DNA of 5,002 bases from contig CADBTO010000339.1 of the NCBI GenBank assembly GCA_902797565.1, positions 1-5,002 of the forward strand, written 5' to 3'. Origin of the DNA: an uncultured Lachnospiraceae bacterium. Lineage in GTDB: Bacteria > Bacillota > Clostridia > Lachnospirales > Lachnospiraceae. This document shows, one piece after another, positions 1 through 3,631 of the stretch. The notes beneath the pieces are model-generated. The model ran no database searches. It saw nothing but the letters and a program-made list of their open reading frames with translations, and was not told the DNA's origin. Every line of letters begins with the position of its first letter. Position 1 is the first letter of the stretch. The translations under genes were made by a program, and so were the position numbers.

Positions 1-714
1 GAGATCCGGGAGCAGATCAATTTTTATCTGCGGACTTATCCCGGCCCCGGGGGCATGCCGGTCGGCAGCAGCGGCAGGGGAATGCTGCTTTTGTCCGGCG
101 GGATCGATTCGCCTGTGGCAGGATTTATGATGGCCAAGCGGGGTATGGAGCTGGATGCGGTTTATTTCCATGCACCGCCCTATACTTCAGAGCGTGCGCG
201 GCAGAAGGTGGAGGATCTGGCAGAGATTGTATCCCGATATGCAGGAAAGATCCGTTTGTATGTGGTGAATTTCACGGATATCCAGATGGCGATCTATGAG
301 AAGTGCCCGAAGGATGAACTGACGATTATTATGCGGCGGTATATGATGCGCCTGGCGGAGCATTTTGCCGGAGAGCGGGGGGATGGATGCCTGATCACCG
401 GGGAGAGCCTGGGGCAGGTGGCAAGCCAGACCCTGCAGTCCCTGCAGGCGACGAATGAAGTGTGCGGACTGCCTGTGTTTCGTCCGCTGATTGGATTCGA
501 TAAGCTTGAGATCGTGGATCGTTCGCTGAAGATCGGAGCCTATGAGACATCCATCCTGCCTTATGAGGACTGCTGTACGATTTTTGTGGCGAAACATCCT
601 GTCACAAAGCCGAAGGCAGAGCGTATCCGGAAATCGGAGGGGAAGCTGTCTGAAGTGATTGATGGTCTGATGGAGCAGGCGATCGCCAGCTGTGATGTGG
701 TGGAAGTGGGATAA
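1..714 (+). CDS. thiI: tRNA 4-thiouridine synthetase ThiI, C-terminal part (5' end outside window)
   Basis: ThiI adenylates U8 of tRNA and transfers sulfur to make 4-thiouridine; in many bacteria it also feeds sulfur to thiazole synthesis. The frame is open from base 1, so the 237 visible residues are the catalytic half; the N-terminal ferredoxin-like and THUMP domains should lie upstream. The ATG at 55 is internal, because the preceding codons (INFYLRTYPGPGG) read as the linker between THUMP and the PP-loop domain. The PP-loop is LSGGIDSPVAG at visible residues 31-41. A Cys-Cys pair in YEDCCTIF (visible 191-192) matches the position of the catalytic Cys344 of the E. coli enzyme. The protein ends about 45 residues later, so there is no rhodanese domain and no equivalent of Cys456. 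This is the short form usual in Firmicutes, where a cysteine desulfurase delivers sulfur directly. No terminator with a good T-run follows on this strand. Confidence 0.95.
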   Translation, partial: EIREQINFYLRTYPGPGGMPVGSSGRGMLLLSGGIDSPVAGFMMAKRGMELDAVYFHAPPYTSERARQKVEDLAEIVSRYAGKIRLYVVNFTDIQMAIYEKCPKDELTIIMRRYMMRLAEHFAGERGDGCLITGESLGQVASQTLQSLQATNEVCGLPVFRPLIGFDKLEIVDRSLKIGAYETSILPYEDCCTIFVAKHPVTKPKAERIRKSEGKLSEVIDGLMEQAIASCDVVEVG

Positions 715-759
715 GGCGTGATTCGCAGTTCAAAAATATGCCGGAAAGGACGTCGAAAA

Positions 760-783
760 AGGAGGGGATCCGTTTCCCCTCCT
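760..783 (-). terminator. Intrinsic terminator of the HPr-like gene
   Basis: A perfect 9-bp stem (AGGAGGGGA at 760-768 against TCCCCTCCT at 775-783) closes a 6-nt loop. On the minus strand the stem is followed at once by five T (760-756, the first being in the stem). It lies 20 bases past the stop codon of the minus-strand gene. On the plus strand the hairpin is followed by GCTTCCG and a mixed AT stretch rather than a T-run, so it is only a weak candidate for ending the convergent thiI transcript. Confidence 0.8.
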
Positions 784-803
784 GCTTCCGTATCATTATT
801 TAA

Positions 804-1034
804 TTATTTAATGATGTAGGGATCCAGTGCCTCAATAATGCTGCCGTCTTCTTCTGCGTGGATCGTGAGGTCAATGGGCTGGGAAAGATCCAGGGAGAAA
901 ATCCCCATGATGGACTTCGCGTCGATGACATAGCGGCCGGAGATCAGGTCGAAGTCGCTGTCGAATTGGCTGATGACATTCACAAAGGACTTCACTTTGT
1001 CAATGGAGTTCAGCGAAATTTGAACTGTTTTCAT
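804..1034 (-). CDS. HPr-family phosphocarrier-like protein lacking the phospho-histidine (Crh-like)
   Basis: This 76-residue cytoplasmic protein has the HPr fold signature but not PTS chemistry. The regulatory-serine segment is intact: AKSIMGIFSLDL at residues 39-50 matches the KSIMGVMSL region of HPr, with Ser41 in the position of HPr Ser46, the target of HPr kinase/phosphorylase. Where HPr has GxHARPA around His15, this protein reads NSIDKVK (residues 9-15), and its only histidine is His59. It therefore should not accept phosphate from Enzyme I. This resembles Crh of Bacillus, which keeps Ser46, has Gln15, and acts as a CcpA cofactor; that role is inference here. The start is well supported: AGGAGGG (plus positions 1041-1047) lies 6 bases before the ATG. 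The gene is a single unit between its own promoter and terminator, convergent with thiI and divergent from mtaB. The family call is firm; the function is not known. Confidence 0.9.
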   Translation of the reverse strand: MKTVQISLNSIDKVKSFVNVISQFDSDFDLISGRYVIDAKSIMGIFSLDLSQPIDLTIHAEEDGSIIEALDPYIIK

Positions 1035-1040
1035 GAAAAA

Positions 1041-1047
1041 CCCTCCT
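1041..1047 (-). promoter_or_regulatory. Strong ribosome binding site of the HPr-like gene
   Basis: On the minus strand AGGAGGG stands 6 bases upstream of the ATG at 1034. It is a near-complete complement to the 16S anti-Shine-Dalgarno sequence at ideal spacing and fixes the start of this small gene. Confidence 0.85.
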
Positions 1048-1087
1048 ATTTTTTGTCAAGAAATATTCAAATAGTGCAATCGTTATT

Positions 1088-1116
1088 ATGTTAAATGAAA
1101 ATAAGTGCCTTGTCAA
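1088..1116 (-). promoter_or_regulatory. Predicted sigma-A promoter of the HPr-like gene
   Basis: On the minus strand a consensus -35 TTGACA (plus 1116-1111) is followed after exactly 17 bases by TAACAT (plus 1093-1088), a 4-of-6 match to the -10 box. Transcription would begin near 1081 and give a leader of about 45 bases with the strong ribosome binding site near its end. The -35 box sits in a short interrupted palindrome, CCTTG-T-CAAGG (1108-1118). The -10 box overlaps the most upstream ATG proposed for mtaB, so the two divergent genes compete for this stretch. Confidence 0.6.
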
Positions 1117-2557
1117 GGATAAGTTTCAATTTTTGAAGGGAAAGCGGGCGGCTTTCCATAACCTTGGCTGCAAGGTTAATTCGTATGAAACCGAACGTAT
1201 GCAGAAAGCGCTGGCAGATGCAGGCTGCAAGCTGGTTGACTTTTCAGATGAGGCAGATATTTATGTCATCAATACCTGCTCTGTGACGCAGATTGCGGAC
1301 AAAAAGTCGCGCCAGATGATTCGGCGTGCAAGGCGGCGCAGCCCTTCTGCAATTGTGGTGGCGGCGGGATGTTTTGTGCAGGAGCAGGCGGCGGATCTTC
1401 TGGCAAGTGGTGCCTGTGATATTCTTTTGGGCAACAACCATAAAGGGGATCTTCTGGAGGCGCTCCTGCAGTTCCAGGAAGAGCGTGTCTGCCGGGTTTC
1501 GGATCTGGATCAAAAGGGACTCCTGTATGAGGAACTTTGGCTGCCCGGGCCGGAAGGCGGGAGTGAACCGGGAATCGAACCCGGCAGGGAATGCGAAGCT
1601 GCAGCAGAAGCAGGAGTCGACCGGCGGCATACGCGCGCATTCGTGAAAGTGCAGGATGGCTGTGATGCGTTCTGCAGCTACTGCATCATACCGTTCCTTC
1701 GGGGCCGCAGCCGCAGCCGCGCGATACGGGATGTTGTTGATGAAGTCCGGGCACTTGCGGAAGTGGGATTTTTGGAAGTGGTGCTGACAGGAATCCATCT
1801 GAGTGCTTATTATGCGCCGGGGGACGGCGCGGCGCAGAAGGAAGCCGGCGGGCTGAAGGAGCTGGTGGAGGCTGTGGCACAGGTGCCCGGGATCTCAAGG
1901 ATCCGGCTTGGTTCGCTGGAACCGTGCATTGTGACAGAGGAATTTGCGCGGTGGGCCGCAGCGATGCCGAAAGTCTGTCCGCATTTCCATCTTTCTTTGC
2001 AAAGCGGCTCTGCCGGGGTCTTAAAACGGATGAACCGGCATTATTCTAAAGAGGCATACCGGGAGTCAGTCGCGCACCTGCGTTATGCATATGGGGAAAC
2101 AGGCATTCTGCCGGCGATCACGACGGATGTGATTGCTGGTTTTCCTGGCGAAAGCGAGGAGGAATTTGAAGAGAGTTTTGATTTTGTAAAAGAAATTGGA
2201 TTTTACGAAATGCATGTGTTTCCATATTCCCGCCGTCCCGGGACCCTGGCAGACAAGATGGAAGGGCAGGTTGAGAAACGGGTGAAGGAAGCGCGGGTGC
2301 ACAGGCTCCTGGCGCTTTCCGAAGAGATGTCCCGTGCATACCGAAGTTCCCTTCTGGGGAAAGATGCGCAGCTGCTGCTGGAAGAGCAGATTGTATTGGA
2401 TGGGAAGCAGTACTGGGTCGGATTCAGCAGGGAGTATGTCCGTATGCTGTATGATGATTCTAGTACAGCAGAGAAAGTACGGCCCGGAACCCTTGTTTTC
2501 GGAAAATATGGCAAAATATTACCAAAAAACGCAGAGATACTTGAAATTGTTGTATAA
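1088..2557 (+). CDS. mtaB: tRNA (t6A37) C2-methylthiotransferase MtaB
   Basis: MtaB is a radical-SAM enzyme that adds a methylthio group to t6A at position 37 of ANN-decoding tRNAs, giving ms2t6A. Using the ATG at 1088 the protein has 489 residues. The N-terminal methylthiotransferase domain carries three cluster cysteines: Cys28 (LGCKVN), Cys64 (NTCSVT) and Cys95 (AAGCFVQ). The radical-SAM motif is Cys192-x3-Cys196-x2-Cys199 in DGCDAFCSYC, followed by IIPFLRGRSRSR. A TRAM-like RNA-binding domain forms roughly the last 65 residues and includes YVRMLYDD. HNLGCKVNSYE and HTRAFVKVQDGC favour MtaB over MiaB or RimO. Between the first two domains there is an unusually long Gly/Pro/Glu/Ala-rich linker (about 152-178). 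The start is uncertain: the ATG at 1088 has no ribosome binding site, and family members usually begin near residue 17. TTG at 1133 (codon 16), with AAGGA 13 bases upstream, is the alternative. Confidence 0.93.
   Translation: MLNENKCLVKDKFQFLKGKRAAFHNLGCKVNSYETERMQKALADAGCKLVDFSDEADIYVINTCSVTQIADKKSRQMIRRARRRSPSAIVVAAGCFVQEQAADLLASGACDILLGNNHKGDLLEALLQFQEERVCRVSDLDQKGLLYEELWLPGPEGGSEPGIEPGRECEAAAEAGVDRRHTRAFVKVQDGCDAFCSYCIIPFLRGRSRSRAIRDVVDEVRALAEVGFLEVVLTGIHLSAYYAPGDGAAQKEAGGLKELVEAVAQVPGISRIRLGSLEPCIVTEEFARWAAAMPKVCPHFHLSLQSGSAGVLKRMNRHYSKEAYRESVAHLRYAYGETGILPAITTDVIAGFPGESEEEFEESFDFVKEIGFYEMHVFPYSRRPGTLADKMEGQVEKRVKEARVHRLLALSEEMSRAYRSSLLGKDAQLLLEEQIVLDGKQYWVGFSREYVRMLYDDSSTAEKVRPGTLVFGKYGKILPKNAEILEIVV
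1568..1584 (-). repeat. Inverted repeat with a perfect tRNA T-arm-like sequence, antisense within mtaB
   Basis: Read on the minus strand, the 17 bases are CCGGG-TTCGATT-CCCGG: a 5-bp stem closing a 7-base loop with T54, T55, C56, purine 57, A58 and the G53-C61 closing pair of a tRNA T-arm. The flanks do not complete a tRNA: there is no matching 5' acceptor strand, no plausible anticodon arm and no CCA in place. In the plus frame the same bases encode EPGIEPG, partly from two near-copies of GAACCSGG, which is a simpler source of the symmetry. Confidence 0.6.
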
Positions 2558-2569
2558 AAGGATTATGAT
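2541..2569 (+). promoter_or_regulatory. Predicted sigma-A promoter for the ireB-ruvX-DUF1292-rnj group
   Basis: TTGAAA (2541-2546, 5 of 6 to the -35 consensus) is separated by exactly 17 bases from TATGAT (2564-2569, 5 of 6 to the -10 consensus). Initiation is expected near 2576, giving a leader of about 44 bases before ireB. The -35 box lies in the last codons of mtaB, so the downstream genes can be expressed independently of mtaB, although read-through from mtaB is also possible because no terminator is visible between them. Confidence 0.65.
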
Positions 2570-2592
2570 AACAAATATGTTGTGTTATCGTA
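2564..2592 (+). promoter_or_regulatory. Operator-like inverted repeat over the -10 box and start site of the ireB promoter
   Basis: GATAACA (2567-2573) and TGTTATC (2583-2589) are perfect 7-base inverted arms with a 9-base spacer. Pairing continues outward through one T/G position to two more pairs, giving 10-base arms with 9 true matches. The left arm covers the -10 hexamer and the right arm covers the first transcribed bases, the usual place for a repressor operator. It is AT-rich and followed by GTAGTGG rather than T, so it is a poor terminator. The cognate regulator is unknown. Confidence 0.45.
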
Positions 2593-2608
2593 GTGGTGTT
2601 TTAGAATT

Positions 2609-2614
2609 GAGGTG
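2609..2614 (+). promoter_or_regulatory. Ribosome binding site of ireB
   Basis: GAGGTG lies 5 bases before the ATG at 2620 and supports this start for the ireB gene. Confidence 0.75.
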
Positions 2615-2619
2615 ACGAT

Positions 2620-2901
2620 ATGAACGACCTGGGAAGGACGCAGTATTTCAAGGTTGAGAAAGAAAATACCTATGGCGTGAAGGAAATCATCCGGACTGTC
2701 TATGAGGCGTTGTCTGAGAAAGGGTACAATCCGGTTAATCAGATTGTCGGATATATTATGTCGGGGGATCCGACGTTTATCACCAGCCATAAAAATGCGC
2801 GGAGCCTGATCATGAAGATGGAGCGGGACGAGCTGGTGGAAGAGCTTTTGGAGGAATATATTGCTGCAAAAGCCTGGGATCATGAGAGCAATGAAAACTG
2901 A
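2620..2901 (+). CDS. ireB: IreB-family regulatory phosphoprotein (DUF965, YrzL-like)
   Basis: IreB is a small cytoplasmic protein. In Enterococcus faecalis it is a substrate of the PASTA-domain Ser/Thr kinase IreK and influences cephalosporin resistance. The 93-residue product matches the usual family length of about 80-95. It shows the family core without gaps: KGYNPVNQIVGYIMSGDPTF at residues 34-53, then THx-type residues and NAR (59-61), then the acidic helix ERDELVEELLEEY. Threonines near the N-terminus are the phosphorylated sites in E. faecalis; here Thr7 is the only one in the first ten residues, with Thr17 next. The start follows a good ribosome binding site. The 3' end overlaps ruvX by 11 bases, which suggests coupled translation. 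The same order, yrzL-yrrK-yrzB, occurs in Bacillus subtilis. The family is certain; the role in this organism is inferred. Confidence 0.95.
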   Translation: MNDLGRTQYFKVEKENTYGVKEIIRTVYEALSEKGYNPVNQIVGYIMSGDPTFITSHKNARSLIMKMERDELVEELLEEYIAAKAWDHESNEN

Positions 2902-3331
2902 ACGAATGCTGGGGCTTGATTTTGGGTCTAAGACCGTGGGTGTCGCGATCTCAGACCCCTTTCTTTTGACTGCACAGCCGATGGAAACAATCAAGCGTGA
3001 AAGGGAGACGAAACTGCGGCGTACCCTTGCCCGGATAGACGAGATTATCCGGACGGAGCAGATCGGACGTGTGGTAGTGGGTTATCCCCGCCATCTGAGC
3101 GGGGAAGAGGGCACACGGTGCCAGAAGGCCAGGGAGTTTGCAGAGCGGATCGAGCGCAGGACGGATGTCCCGGTGGTACTCTGGGATGAACGCCTTTCCA
3201 CAGTCGAGGCGGAGGGTGTGCTCAAGGAAGCAGGGATCAGGGGGGCGGATATGAAGCAAAGCGTGGACAAGATTGCGGCGGCCCTGATTCTGCAGAATTA
3301 TCTGGACAGCATCCGGAACTCCGAAGGTTGA
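2891..3331 (+). CDS. ruvX: RuvX/YqgF Holliday junction resolvase-like nuclease
   Basis: RuvX (YqgF, YrrK) has an RNase H-like fold. It is reported as a Holliday-junction resolvase in some species and as a factor in 16S rRNA 5' maturation in E. coli; which role dominates here cannot be told. The 146-residue product has the usual length. The three expected acidic residues are present: Asp10 (LGLDFGSKTVGVA), Glu100 (WDERLSTVEAE) and Asp126 (VDKIAAALILQ). The middle motif reads VVGYPRHLSGEEGT (61-75), with Tyr where most homologues have Leu after the glycine. I chose ATG 2891 because homologues begin only a few residues before the LGLDFG strand. ATG 2882 (three residues longer) is also possible, and neither has a strong ribosome binding site. 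The start lies inside the end of ireB, so translation is probably coupled to it. Confidence 0.94.
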   Translation: MKTERMLGLDFGSKTVGVAISDPFLLTAQPMETIKRERETKLRRTLARIDEIIRTEQIGRVVVGYPRHLSGEEGTRCQKAREFAERIERRTDVPVVLWDERLSTVEAEGVLKEAGIRGADMKQSVDKIAAALILQNYLDSIRNSEG

Positions 3332-3361
3332 TGGGATATCATCAAACGGGAGATACATTGT

Positions 3362-3631
3362 ATGGAAAAGCTGGAAAAAATTGAACTGGAGGATAACGAA
3401 ACAGGTGAGAAGGTTTCGTTTTATGTGCTGGAAGAGACGGTGATCGGGGAAAAGACCTATCTTCTGGCAGCAGACAAGGAGGATTTGGAGGAGGCGCTTT
3501 GCACTGTCTTTTTGCGGAAGGGGGAAAGCCAGGAAGACTTTATCTTTGAGGCGCTGCCCTATGACGCGCCAGAGACGGCAGCGGTCCTCTCCGTTTTTGA
3601 GGAAATCATGGAGGATGTTTCATTTGAATAG
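3362..3631 (+). CDS. DUF1292 protein (UPF0473, YrzB-like)
   Basis: This is an acidic, 89-residue protein of unknown function, without signal peptide, membrane segment or cysteine cluster; it has one cysteine, near residue 47. It shows the DUF1292 pattern: a short beta-rich start (KIELEDNETGEKVSFYVLEE), then a strand with TYLLAADKEDLEEALCTVFLRKGE, then a C-terminal acidic segment ending EEIMEDVSFE. Nearly all members occur just downstream of ruvX in Firmicutes, as yrzB follows yrrK in B. subtilis, so a shared process with IreB and RuvX is likely but unproven. The ATG at 3362 is preceded by GGGAG (3348-3352) at 9 bases. The 30-base gap after ruvX contains a weak inverted repeat (3328-3345) and no promoter that I can support. 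The 3' end overlaps the ribonuclease J gene. Confidence 0.92.
   Translation: MEKLEKIELEDNETGEKVSFYVLEETVIGEKTYLLAADKEDLEEALCTVFLRKGESQEDFIFEALPYDAPETAAVLSVFEEIMEDVSFE
3599..3614 (+). promoter_or_regulatory. Ribosome binding region that decides the RNase J start
   Basis: Two Shine-Dalgarno-like elements lie inside the end of the DUF1292 gene. GAGGA (3599-3603) is 11 bases before ATG 3615. GGAGG (3610-3614) touches that ATG but is 9 bases before TTG 3624. The better element therefore suits the TTG, while the better start codon is the ATG. Confidence 0.5.

Noticed and set aside
434..448. Short CTGCAG-containing repeat in thiI
   Set aside because: It encodes conserved ThiI sequence (TLQSLQ), and the repeat follows from the repeated Leu-Gln codons.
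187..597. 136-codon minus-strand open frame within thiI
   Set aside because: It is antisense to recognised ThiI sequence and has no family features.
1031..1059. Second TTGACA on the minus strand as the promoter of the HPr-like gene
   Set aside because: A -10 box at 17 bases would fall on the start codon itself (TCATGA), so transcription could not include the ribosome binding site.
858..1094. 78-codon plus-strand open frame opposite the HPr-like gene
   Set aside because: The minus-strand frame has a recognised HPr motif, a strong ribosome binding site and a terminator; the plus frame has none of these.
1561..1640. A complete minus-strand tRNA gene ending with the T-arm-like sequence
   Set aside because: Only the T-arm fits. 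No 5' strand pairs with the would-be acceptor GAGTGAA, no 5-bp anticodon stem can be placed at the right distance, and the region is coding in mtaB.
2861..2890. A longer RuvX starting at TTG 2861
   Set aside because: The added residues precede the normal RuvX start, TTG is a weak start codon, and ATG 2891 gives the usual length and N-terminus.
3328..3345. Inverted repeat TTGATG-N6-CATCAA between ruvX and the DUF1292 gene
   Set aside because: The stem is only 6 AT-rich pairs with no T-run, so it is not a terminator. It may slightly affect coupling, but nothing else supports a function.
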